Source: Bolinopsis microptera (lineage: Eukaryota > Ctenophora > Tentaculata > Lobata > Bolinopsidae). From it: a stretch of DNA of 64,000 nt. The notes below the pieces were generated by a model. That model worked only from the letters and a program-made list of their open reading frames with translations. It was not told the DNA's origin and did not search any database. Location of the stretch: positions 2,198,001-2,262,000 of the forward strand of contig NC_087082.1 of the NCBI RefSeq assembly GCF_026151205.1, given 5' to 3'. A program made the position numbers and the translations under genes. Below are positions 22,719-35,695 of this stretch, in pieces. Every line of letters starts with the position of its first letter. Positions within the stretch are counted from its first letter, which is position 1.

Positions 22719-22892
22719 CTCCCCTGCACGTATACACACAGACTAACTAATCTTTATGATAGTTCAACACTGTTGTTGTACAAATAGAGGACAACACGCC
22801 AAATATGATCTGCTAATGTGGTCGCTGAGTAGAAGTGCTGGAAGTAACTGTGAAGTGGTTGGTTTCCAATGATCTACAGTGCAGACAAGTGA

Positions 22893-23487
<595 letters not shown>

Positions 23488-25265
23488 CACACAAAATAGA
23501 AAAATATCGGTTTTATTATAACAGGAAAACGGGGCCCCCCGGGTTTTTTATTATAAATAAACAACGCTTTGTGTGTAAAATGTAACTGGTTTGTTTTTAC
23601 GGGACACAAATTAGGGTAAACTAAAATCTAAAAATAACTCCCCTTATACAAAAAACACACCAGTTAACTATGTATCCTTTTTCTAGATAAAAATAATAAA
23701 ACCCCCTTGTTTACACTTGGGAACATGTTATCATCTCCGGGCCCGGGTCTCTAGAAATCCCTTGATAATGTATGTTAGCATCAAGACACCTGAATTCAAA
23801 TAACAGTATTTTCTGTACAAAGTGAGGGGCTTCTGTACCAAGCACTCGTTAAAAAAAATAAAAGGGGTGATTGTATTTTTTACCAGTCCTCTCGCTTGTT
23901 TTTCAACCCCAGATTAACCACCGTTCTTATGGGGGTTTTTAAGTGTAACAAAAAATATGGTGTTATGTAATTAATAATTTTGTCTACCCAAATTATGAAT
24001 ATTTCAAATTCTATCCATTACCCATTATCAACGTGGAGTTATGATAAAAATCTTTTCCTGAGAAATTTTGACACTAAAATGGAATCTGAAAAAAAAGGGC
24101 AAAAAATTGGCCAAATATTGTCCAGCTTGGTAATAGGATGTTTTTTCATTTACCCTTTTTTACGCAAAAAAGAATGTTCTCCTTTTAAATATATAAAATT
24201 TGGAGGCGGAACAAAAGGCCCATTTGCTTGTTACCCGACATGAGTGACAAATTGTTTAAAAAATATTCATAATTAGGGAAATGAGAAAATTTAAAATTTT
24301 AAAGTTGGTATATTTTAGTCCAACCCTGACTTGCCCTTGTATTGGGAAAGGGGTATATGAATGGGATTATTTGAATTCATTTATAAAAAGAAAAATTTAA
24401 AACCAACCTTGACATTTCCCTCCCTCTCCTTCACAGAAAAGGGTTTTTCAATATAGATAAAATCAATCCGTTGGGATATAAACCCCAAATTAGTGAAAAA
24501 GGGAAAAATTTTCCATTCCCATAGTACATGAAAATTTTCTCAATACTTGAAATTCCGTGTGTGTGCCCCCCAACAACAACCATCAGATAAACAACTTTAC
24601 CACAAACCAATAACTATACACTACCAAAAAATAATTACCAAATTTAACTCCTTAAAAACGTTTCCTACTAAAATTTCCTAAAAACAACTAACATTTTTTT
24701 TTAGGGGATTAACTCCCCCCATGCTATCTACACACATTTTCCCCCCTTCATCATATGAAAATTCACCCTTTGGGGGGTACCCCAGGGAAATTTTTTAAGT
24801 ACGGTCCGGTTCCCTTTTTTCTTTTGGGGGAAGCCCCGCTCCATGTTTCATCAGGGGCGTCTGTTAAAATTTATTTTTCATGTTCCCTAAAAACACCAGC
24901 TCACGGGAACAAAAATCTCTTTCCACGTGAGAATATCTTAAGAAAAAGTTGGGAATTTTGGGTTTTTTTCCCCGGGTTGTGGGGAGCCCACCCGGAAGAT
25001 TTAGAAAAAAGGTGAGACGGGGATACGTCAAATCACGTGATGGCTCCTTCAATGTTTCCTTCACAAACCTTCCCTTTTAAAAACTATCTGTCTGGAAAAA
25101 AAGGGGGTTTGGAATGTCTGTATTGCAAAAATAACGCAAAGTTTTAAGGTATTCGAAACCGCAAAAAAAATGCAACTAAAGAGGCGGGGCCCAAACCCGA
25201 AAAAACCTCGGACACTTGCCCGGAAAGGAATCTGACAATATGTGAGGGGTTTGGGAAAGGGGGTT

Positions 25266-25334
<69 letters not shown>

Positions 25335-28300
25335 CGGGGGGGGGGGGGTTTTAAACCATGTGATCCCCACAACTTTTCCCAAAAAACATCCCAACTCTTT
25401 TATTTATTTCAATGCGGGCCCCATAAAAGGGGTTGAGAAGTAAAAAATTTAAAACTCACTCCCATGTACAGTTTGTATACTGTCAGTGCCCTGGTCCCTA
25501 TTCAAAAACCTACTATTTCCCCCCCTACTTGTATACCGGATAAAATGTTTTGTTGTGACCCAATATAAAATGTTTTCAGAAAACCTGCCGATGAAAAACT
25601 ATCCCGAAAACCCACTTTTCCCATGGAAAATTTTTGCGACATACCCTCCTGTTCCCCCTGAAACCTTTCTCACCCGGGCCCCATTTCCCAAAAATCACAA
25701 TTTTTTCCAGCCAGAAAAGCGGGTGTTTAAAAGTGTTAACCCAATTTTTAAATTTACAGCCCAATCGGGGACAATATCGCTAGTAAGCCCCCATGGAAGG
25801 GTTTACGGGGGTTTATAAAAAATTGAAAACCTTTTCCTTCTGTACCGGGGAGCAAATTGGGGCCCTTTCCCCATGCGGCATCGGCAGTGCTAGTCTATAA
25901 AATTAAAACAGGGTTGATTTGTGGTATTTTTGAAAAAATCAATTTTTGGGCCCTGCTTCCCCAGCTACTCCACTAAAGTTTCAGAATTTCCCAACATTAA
26001 AACCCAAAGTCATCAAAAACCCTTTCCCTTTTCCAAAAATTTTTCAAATTCCGAAAAAAGATTTAGACGGGGCCCTGGGTTGACGAAAGGGGCCCAAAAA
26101 ATTTTTACGACAATACCGAGTTTTTTCTCACATTTCCTCCCGTTTAACTCGCTTTGTAGAGTGCAGACAAACCCCACTTTCCGTTCTACTGCGGGGACAT
26201 TTTTCCCAAATGAAGGGCGGATAGGTACCGCCCCGGGGGTTTGAGGCGGAAAACCACCCCCAAAATTTACCGGGCCCCCTGCCCGGCCCCCGGGTTTTTC
26301 GGGCGCTCGGGTCCTCACTTTCCCAGCGGCTTCATTTTTCCACTTTTACGTAAATTTTAAGGGTTTGGGTCAAAAATTTCCAATATCTCGTATCTCTCCA
26401 TTCCTAATTATTGGGGGCAGAAATCAGGTTTTCCAAAGGGAAAACTAATACAAACCCCTTTTTTTTGGGATAAATATTATATAATATAATTTTAAGATTA
26501 TGAACAAAACCTGTATTTTTTTTGGGGTTAACGTCATTAGTGGTTTTGTCTGATTGTAAAGGAATTTTTTTCTTTATCTTATCCCGCTTTTTTTTAAATA
26601 CTAAAATGGGGGGGTATGGGACCCCTCAGCCTGCATAGTTCGAATACAAACCCACATTTTAAGGGAAAAGTTTAAACTGTTACACTTAATTTCAAAAAAC
26701 TATGAAATATGTGACAACGCCTAATCTAAAAATTTAAAAAAATTCCAAAAATTTATCGCCCCCTTCTATTACCGAAATAAAAGGCCACATTGCAAATTTT
26801 AACCCCGAAAAATTTTTTAACCCTTTAAATTAGGATTCTTTAAAAAAAATTAATCAATGAATTTTACGAAAAATAAACAAAACCCTCAGAATTAAAAAAA
26901 TTCGATACCCAAAACGAAAGGCCCAATTTAGGGGTTAAAAAACCCTAAAAATTTGAAATTATTTTAAACGGGGTTTTCCCTGGAAACAAAGCTTCCCTGC
27001 TGCCCCCCCGTGGAGTTAGGCTTTGACTTTAACCCGGGCCCCAGTCCTACCTTTACCCATTTTTTTTTTTTTTTCTACCCTTCCAATTATAATTCTCAAC
27101 CAGGGGACAAAAAACCTTTCTCTGGGAAAGGTTAAAAATTTCCATTCACTATAATATGGGCCAGGAATTTTTTTGGAAAACATTTAGTTTTTTGGGCCCA
27201 AGTTCCCGGCTACCCCTCCACTTATATGATTTCTTTAAGAGTATGTGTACGAGCAACCCACCCCCAGTGTTTTCTAAGCAAAAAATATAAAATAAAAAGG
27301 CAAATTTTAAAACCACCCGGGGGTTCATCTTATATTATATTGAAAAACTCTCGGATCTTTTTTCTCACCACTTTGGGGCCTTTTTCCCCCCACTTTCCAC
27401 GGTTTTAAAATTTTCAGTTTTTAAACCCGGATAAAAAGGGAAAAAAAAATTCCCCCGGGAAATTCGCGCTCCTTGGTCACTAATGATTTGTGAGCGGGGG
27501 CAATCAGTGACTTGAAACACATGATAGGACACACACCCCACACCCCACATATATAATGTATGCTCACTAAAATCAAATGAAAAGGCTTTTAGTGTTAAGG
27601 CTTCCTCTCTAAAATAAAAAAAGAAAACATATTTTCCGGGGGATTTGGGTCGGGGGGGTGTGGTGGGATTTTTGTCCCCAAATTTAAACGTGTACCGGGC
27701 CCACTGTGTTATACCCACACACACCCACCCCACCACCGAGCTTAATGCCCCTTTCCCCCCTAAATCAAAATTTCCCCCAAATTTAAACCTTTCAGATCCC
27801 CCCATTAGAAAATCACAAATTTCTTTAAAAAAACAGATTTATGCCCGGGCCATTTTGAGAAGATCGGTTAGAATAGTGAAATGGGGTTAAAATAAAATAA
27901 AAAATACTCCCCAAATTACGGAAAAAGCAAATTTTTATCATCACTTAATTTTCCGAGCCGGGAAACTTTATTATTGCCTCTCTAAAACCCTTTACCATTT
28001 TTCAGGGATCGGACAGCCCCTATCGCTCTTTTTGGAAGCCTATTTTCAGCCGACAAATCGGACAATTATTGCAGTCCGCCACCCAGGAAACGTCTTACCC
28101 CAAATAACACATCGGCAATTTTGCATTAACTTTTTGGGTACAGGATGGTAAGTGATAGAAAGTATCCCGGGGAGACTAAAATTTACCCCCTGGACCCGGC
28201 CAAACCCATGTCCATTGGGCAAACACATATAATATGGGGTTTCCGGTTTAAAATCGGAAAAAATTTCTTTCATTAAAAAAACCCATTAGAGTGGGCTCAC

Positions 28301-31300
28301 CCCCCCAATTTTAAATTGTCTTTAAAAGACCTTAAATCTTTAAAAATAGAGCAAAACGATGAAATGTTGCAAATTGGGACAAACTTTTAAAAGTTCCTTT
28401 TTAAAATTTTGTGAATCCCAAACCACACACAAGTACATTTAAAGGGGTTTTTTTGTAAGTATAGAGAGAAGGAGAGACTTTCAGTGGAGGAAAACGGGGT
28501 TTGGGGTTTCCAACCCCTATTTAAACATTAAAACAAAATAAATTTTTAAAGTTCTGTGGATATTATTGTTAATTAAAAAGGGACTTCTGGGTCCCTTTAT
28601 ATTAATTTTCACGGACTTAATCTAAATTTTAAACCCCCTTTTCCCCCGTAATTTGCTCAGACAGTTGGGAATTTTTATGTTAGTTTCCATTTTATCTAAC
28701 TTGTTGCGAGACTTGCTTCCCTATACAGTAACTTCATTCGAAGAAGGAAAAAAAAACGAGAAATTTTCCGAAAAACCCTCTTTTGAACCGGAAATGTGAA
28801 AATTTTCGCTTTTTCAAGAAGAGGGAAAACCCAAATTTTTTTTGCCACGTGAACCCTAGCTTGTCATACCGCATAGTTCAAAAATCTCAAATGCCAAAAA
28901 AAAAATGTTTTTGCCTGCCCCCCATGAGTGTAAGCAACGTCGGTATTTGGGACCCCACCAAATCAACTTCCCCGCCTCCCTTTTTTGCTACAACCCTCCC
29001 CTTAAATACCTGACGTTTGTAAAATCTGGGTTTACCGGGCACGTGACAACATAAAAAAAAAAATTTCCCCGAAAACCCCCCTCCACTTTTCCCCCATGCC
29101 ATATAAAAGTGATAAAAAATAAAAGTAATTAGCGAGAGGTTACGTTTGTTTCAGTTTAAAACCAATTTGGTGCCCTAACTTTAACCGGGATAAAATGGGA
29201 TATGCCCGTTTTTGAGAGGGTAATGTTTAGGTGCTGCCCCCCCCTTTGCATCAAAAATTTGGCCCTTTAAATTTTTGGGGGGGAGAATATGGAAATATAG
29301 CGGAAGACAGGGGAGTGTTTGGCCCTGAAATTTTGGTTTTTTGTTTACAGATCCCAAACTAGGTCTTTTCTGAAGTGAAATTTTTGGGGCAAATGTCTAA
29401 AATGTAAAAACCCCCCAATTTTTCATCCGCCACTTTGTCTTTGCACTGTTCGAAAAAGGAAAAATTTACGAAAGTGTGTTGCATGAAATTTGGAAATCCA
29501 CGCTGAAGTGTGTTGCAGTGAAATTTTTAAAACCGTTTTTGTTGCCGCCCTTTCCCGAATGGTAGGGAATGTTCTGTTGTAAAGGAATGGGAGGACTGTA
29601 ATAGGTGCGTGGGTTTTTGGATTAAGGGAAAATTTTTTAATGTTAAAAGAGAATTTAAATTTTTCTTAGAATTGGGTGCCCGGTATCCGCGAAATTTCCC
29701 TTTAATAGTTGCGGTATTAACCAAAAAATTTAACCCATTGAAAAATTAGTATATTTAAAATCTTCGTCTTAAGTTTTTTGCCCGCGACCTTTTTAGTCAT
29801 TTTTTTTTAAAAAGTACATAACAGGCCCATATCGCCGGGCAAACCTTTAAAATTTTTGGGATTCCAAACGCAAATACCAAAAAACTGCGACGGTGGGGGA
29901 AAATTTCCAATTTAAACCAATTTTTTAAAAACTGTTTCCGAAGAAAAAAACAACGTGCCCCTTCCCAAAAAGCCCGGAGTTTTTCCCCGGGAACTTTCCG
30001 GGAATTTTTGAGTCCCCTATGACAGGGTTTTGCACCCTTTTGTCATGATAAAATTTTTCGCGGCATATTTTTTATATCTTGTGACAGTTTCAATACTACT
30101 TGACAACGTTTTATGAAACCGGGAAAAAATCGAAAGGAAAGGGGTTTTCCACCCAGCGCCACAAACCCCTTCCCCTCCCCCCATATCATGAAAAATCAAC
30201 AGCATGCAAATCGCTACGAAAAAGATTCCATACTCCAGAATTTTTTAGTCGGGGCGAGTGTTGACGATTGTTGGGACCCAAACTTTTAAACGGTTTTTAT
30301 ACCCTTTGCCTACAAGGGGCCCTTTTAAAAAAAACCCTGCTATAATTAACCCCATTCCATGTTTTTGGGTATTATGTTCCCGTAAAAAATGTTTTTCGCC
30401 CATTGTGCGTTGGGTTTGTTATAGCAAACCCTTATTGCTGTTCTATTTTTTGGGCTTTGCATTTAATTTTTTAGAAATTAAAAAAAGTTTTCGGTGGGGG
30501 GTGAGCTGAAATGTGTAAAAAAGTCGTATCAAGTTACGATTGAAAAGTGTTTTTGGTTTTGTGTGATGTTACTTTAACTTGAAATTTTAATACGGAAAAG
30601 GTAAAGGGGTAAATTAAAGCAACTTTCGTTCGAGATTACCAAATTTTAATTTTTTCGGGAAAAAGGGGGGGTGAATTTTTAAAAAAATTTATTTTACCTT
30701 TTAAAAAAAAGCTCGAATTCGCGGAAAAATTGTTTAAAAAAAAACCAAAATTAATTTTAATTAAATCCGGTAGGGAAAAAAAACTTTCCACTTCTCAATA
30801 CCATGTTTTACTTTTACATCATTTTAAATTTTTCTAATTCCCCCGGGAATTCTAATGTTTTTAAAAAATTTGCGCCCAATGTTTTATTTTGAACTGAAGA
30901 TGGTGAAAATTTAAAGCCCAGGTGCTACGGGAAATTAAATTTAAAAATTTTCGTTTAAACCCAAAATAAAGGGTTTTAAAATCTTTTAAAGGCCCTACTG
31001 GTTTCATTTTTTGGAAAATTTTTTCCCCAAACCCCTTTTTAATTTAAAAGGCCTAAATCAAACCTTTCACCCATCATGAATTTTTGAGGGCCCCCCCGGG
31101 GCCCGAGGAAAAACTGGCAATTTTTTAAGAAAAGCGCAAAGAACCCTAACTAGTTTTTTTTGAACACAAAAGTTAAAAAAAACCGGGGGAGAAAGACTCA
31201 CTATAACCAAAGCGCGCGTTTCGTCCCCGCGCTCATATCATCCGCCCGATAAAAAAAACCCCACTTCCCGGAGTTTTTAAAAAATTGTGATACATGTTAA

Positions 31301-34300
31301 GTTTGAAAATTTTTTCCCTAAATTTAGCGGTTGGGCATCCTTGTTTTTAAATGTAAAGGGTTCCCCTTTAAATTTTCAATAATGTGCATTTTTAAGCCAG
31401 TCTAACGTTTCCACTTTTTAAATAAAAAAAGACGAGGTTTTAAAAAACCTGTTCAAATCGAAGATTTTGTCCCCGAAAAAAACTTTTTACCCACAAAAAT
31501 TCGGGCCCGGAAAAATGTAGTTTCATCTTTAAATACTTTGTAAAAAACCCTGCCCTGGTTTTAAACAATGCATGTTTTGTTTTTTTAGTTCGGGGAAAAA
31601 CGGATCAAATTTGTCGGTAATGCTACCCTTCAAATTTTTTGTTAACCGCCGAAGAGAAAGTAAGCTTTGATGGTTAGGGGTTTTCTTTTGTTAATTTAAG
31701 AAATTACAAAAGTCAGTTCTTGAATGGATGGGCAGGGTTTTTGAAAAAAACTGGGGTTTTAAAATAAAATTTAACATAAAGCTTAAAAAAGAAATTGGGA
31801 TCAAGTTGTCTTTTTATCATTTTACGCTACCTTTTTCTTTGAAAAAAATTTTGGGAATATTTTCCCAAAACCAATCTACCATGGCCCCTTCAGTTTTTGC
31901 GGACGAAGCAATAAAAGGTGGGGATGAGTGTTCGAAAATTACTTTTTGATTTGGGAAAAAAACACGGATCCACAACTGGAACAATTCCCCCTAACCAGCC
32001 CCAGCCCTTGCTTAACATGGGAAACCGAGGTTGTTTTTTTTTTCATTCCCCCTGACCCGGTTTTGTGAACGGTTTCCCTTTCTATTTAACCGGTTCCCAT
32101 GATACGAAACCTACCCCAAACGTATTAAACGGGTTTTTTTCAAAAGTTTTTAAATTTTTTGGTAGTGTCACAAGGGTTGGGGCTTACTAAAAAAATAACC
32201 CATAAGTACAGCACAAAAAAATTTCCCTCTCGACAAGTGGGTTAAATCTCTCAATATAAATCTTGGGTTAAAAATCCATTTCAGAGGGCTTGGGAATTTC
32301 CCCCCATTTCACGAGAAATTTAATCAGTAAAGTGGGTTAATTTAAAACCCGTGCACTGCGAGAACGAAAATTTCAGTAAGGTAAAAAAATAAGTGCCAAA
32401 TTTTTTTTGGATTCCAATTTGGGGAAGGGCGTAAAATTTTTTTGGGAAAAATCACAAAATTTAAATCGGGGTTTTAAAGTTTGGATCCGGTAAGAAATAA
32501 AAAAAGTCATGCAAAATTTTTCCATTTCAGTGGAGTGGTTCCCCCAACCCTTTGGAACCTTCAAATTTTAAAAAAGGAAAAAAAAGGGCTCCACCGGGTT
32601 TTACGCCAAGACCGTTTTTTTGCCGTGCCGACCAGCCCTTTTTACCTTTTAAACTTCCGGTACTTTCATAACTCCTCGACATTTCGGGTTTTTACTTTGT
32701 AAGTAAATTTCTCCTATTTTTTAAAAATTTTTAAACCCTTTTTGATTTGTAAATTTTTGTCCCCGATTTCTAAGTGTTTACTTTTTATTTTTTAGTTTTT
32801 GGGCCAAAAAGTTGGGGAGTTTGTTTTATTTACATGTGTTTCTGGAGCTGCTCTTTATTGGGGCCCACTGGTTTTAGGTTTCCTGCTTTTCTCTGTGGCC
32901 CGGGGCCGACAATGACTAAATTCCCGATAAATTTTGGGCAACGTCAGGGGACTTTAAAAAATCAATTTGTTTTTGCTTTAACACACTGCCAAAAAATTAG
33001 CTAAATTTTGGGAAAAAAAAGCCCCTGCCAAAAATGTCAAAATAATAAATAAATTTAAGGGCATTAAATATAATCAGAATTAATAATGATCCCATAAAAT
33101 TTTAAGTAAAAATTATTAAAATTAAATTTTTCCAGGCACGGTTTTCGGCAGCTCAAGAAAAGTTCAGGTACACTTCTCCGCAGCATTACCAATTCAACAA
33201 TAACTTTGAGAGCAAAATAAGGGCTACTTACAGTCAGTTTTTCAGCTAATTATTGGGGGGGTTTTTTCCGGAAAATTATTAAAAAATAGAAATAGAGTTA
33301 CAAACTTAGAAGTACTTTATTCGGCTTTAAGAGGGTAATCAAAAAATCAAAACCGTAAGTGAAGCCGTACAAACTACATAGCGCATAGCTGTCGAAAATT
33401 TTATTTCTAACCCCCCCAAATTTTAGTGTATCACTGGGCACAGCCCGTTTCCCAAAATTCCCAAAATCTCGTTTTTAAAATCCGAAGAACCGTCGGGTCC
33501 AAACCCTCGGCCCCCCTTTCCCCCCCGAAACTATTTAAAAACACCCGCAGAACTAAACGTTGCAGCAATTTACCCCTTGCTTGACTCTGTTTTTAAAAAA
33601 GTTCAATCGGAAAATTTTATCGGTAAAATTTTTGGGTTAAAAAATTTTTTTTGAAAATTGCCAACCCTTCCCGGACAAAAGACTAAAGGGGATTTTAAAA
33701 ATGGGTTTTAAACAGTTTAAAGAAGATAGCATAATATGATACTTGACTTTTTTAAAAAACAATTTTTACTTGAAAATTTTGTTTTTTGGGCAAGAGCCAA
33801 AAAATTGGGATTTTATAATGTATTAAATTTGCAAGACGTTTTTTATATTGCTAATAATAAAAATATCAATTTTGTTTAAAACCCTTTATTTAAAAGGGGC
33901 CATTTGAAAAAAAGAAAGTTTAGTGTTGAATGCAAAAATTTTTTTTTCTTTTTTTTGACATGGGGTATATTAATTTTTGAGCACTGGAAAATTGGGTTCC
34001 CCAAAAAAGTTTTTCCTTTTCCCCTTTTTTTAAGACCCCCACCCCCTTGGGTCATTTGTTAAAGGGGTTAACGGATAAGTCAATTTGTTAAAAGGGGTCC
34101 TCGGCCCGTCCCTTCTACAGCAGACATTTTACATTCTTTTTTACATTTAAAGAAAATTTTTTGAACCTCCCTATAATTTTGAAAATAATTGGAATTTTTT
34201 TCCGGCCCTGTTTTGTGGGGAAAAAAACTACAAATACTCGAGAATAAAAAAAACCCTGTCATGTCCCGATCTTTTAAAAAATTTTTCTTTAAAATGCAAA

Positions 34301-35660
34301 AGCAAGCCCTTTTTGGGCGTGATCTTTGAAAATTTTCCCTATTTTTGTTTAAAAATTGATAATTTTGAAAATTTTTTCCCACAATTTTATATTTTTAAAA
34401 AACTCACGGAGTGTTACAAAAAAAGCAAAATAGAATTTCGTTTTGAGATCCCCAGTAATTTAATCTTTTATACGTTATTTTTAAAATTTACTTTTGGGAA
34501 AACAAAAGTGAAACTTTAAACAGGTATCAACACTGAAAAAGTGAAAATTTTAGTTGGTTAAAAAGCGAAGAATGTAGGGTTTAAAAAAACCAAAAGCCAT
34601 GACTCTTTGGGAATTAAAATTTTAAATGGCCCTGGTTTTTTATTTTTTGAGTTTTTTACGGAGACTGAATTCTTGTACTATAACATTAACTGGGAAGGGT
34701 CCCCCTTTTTAATTGGTTCTAGACTTTTAAAATTTAAAAAAATTTTTTTTTAAAATTTTTCTTTGTTTTTAAAAATCGGGAAACAGCGCCTCATTAAAAA
34801 TCCTTTTCAAAATTTAAATGCGTGACACTGAAAGAGGTTTAAAAAAAGGGAAAAAAAAGACCATATCGCTTTCCGATCTGATAAAATTTTTCAACATCAG
34901 ATTTTCTCAGGCTTTGGGCACCCACCCGACGATGAGCTGAGTTCGTAAAAAATTAATCTTAGGGCCCTTTGGGACCCGCTTTTAGGACTATTTCCTTACA
35001 CATACAAAAACATCCTTTATCCCCCTCAGAAAATTCCAGTTTGGGTTTAGACAAAAAACATAGGGGCCGGGGGAAAAATAAAGGGCCAAAGTAATACAGA
35101 AGTTCCTATTAATTCTCATAAAAATGTTGGCAAAAATGTCACATTCTGGTGAACACCTCTGCTGGAAAACTAGCATGAGAATTGAGAAGTGAGGGAAGAA
35201 AAGTAGCCCGAAGAACTTCAGTAAGAAGTCAATTTTGATCAGCTTTAGCAATTTAATTTTTGAAGTCTTATCAGAAAGAATTTTTCGAAACAACCCCAAT
35301 TTTTTGGGGGAAAGCAAAAAAAAATTTTCCATGATATAAGTAAAAAAAGTTTTGAATATCCCCAAAATTTTAAAATTAAAAAGGGCTTAATTTTTCCCCT
35401 TTTATAAATAGTTTATAATCCTTAAATTTTCGGTTTTTACTCTCCCGTCCCTTTCCCCAAACCCGGGCTTTATTGGGCCCAAAATTTGCTCGGCATTTCA
35501 CTAAAAAGGGGCCCAAAAAATTTCCAATTTTTCTTCTGAAAAAAATACATTGCCTTTTTTAAAAAAAAAGTTTCATTTGCGAACCCAAAATTTGGGATTT
35601 TTTATCCCAAAAGATCGCCCCCAAAAGGTTTTTTAAATTTTTAATTGGAAAATTTAAAGC
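23488..35660. other. Low-quality sequence block 1 (homopolymer-inflated)
   Basis: From just after the CT array, runs of 3-7 identical bases are over-represented (AAAACCC, TTTTAAAA, GGGGCCCC patterns) and a run of over 60 G occurs at 25269-25334. No exon chain can be read. This is what uncorrected long-read sequence looks like when used to fill a gap. Isolated readable patches exist (for example 33136-33245, plus strand, ARFSAAQEKFRYTSPQ after a TTTTTCCAG), but nothing can be annotated safely. Confidence 0.8.
25269..25352. repeat. Poly(G) tract
   Basis: About 65 G, one C, then a further run of G, inside the low-quality block. The length is unreliable. Poly-Pro and poly-Gly open frames over it are artefacts. 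Confidence 0.85.
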
Positions 35661-35695
35661 CCGGTTTTCGTCGACATGGTACATATTTATTTTAC

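Noticed and set aside
25061..25436. Poly-Pro and poly-Gly open frames
   Set aside because: Caused by the G run in low-quality sequence; no splice sites or conserved flanks.
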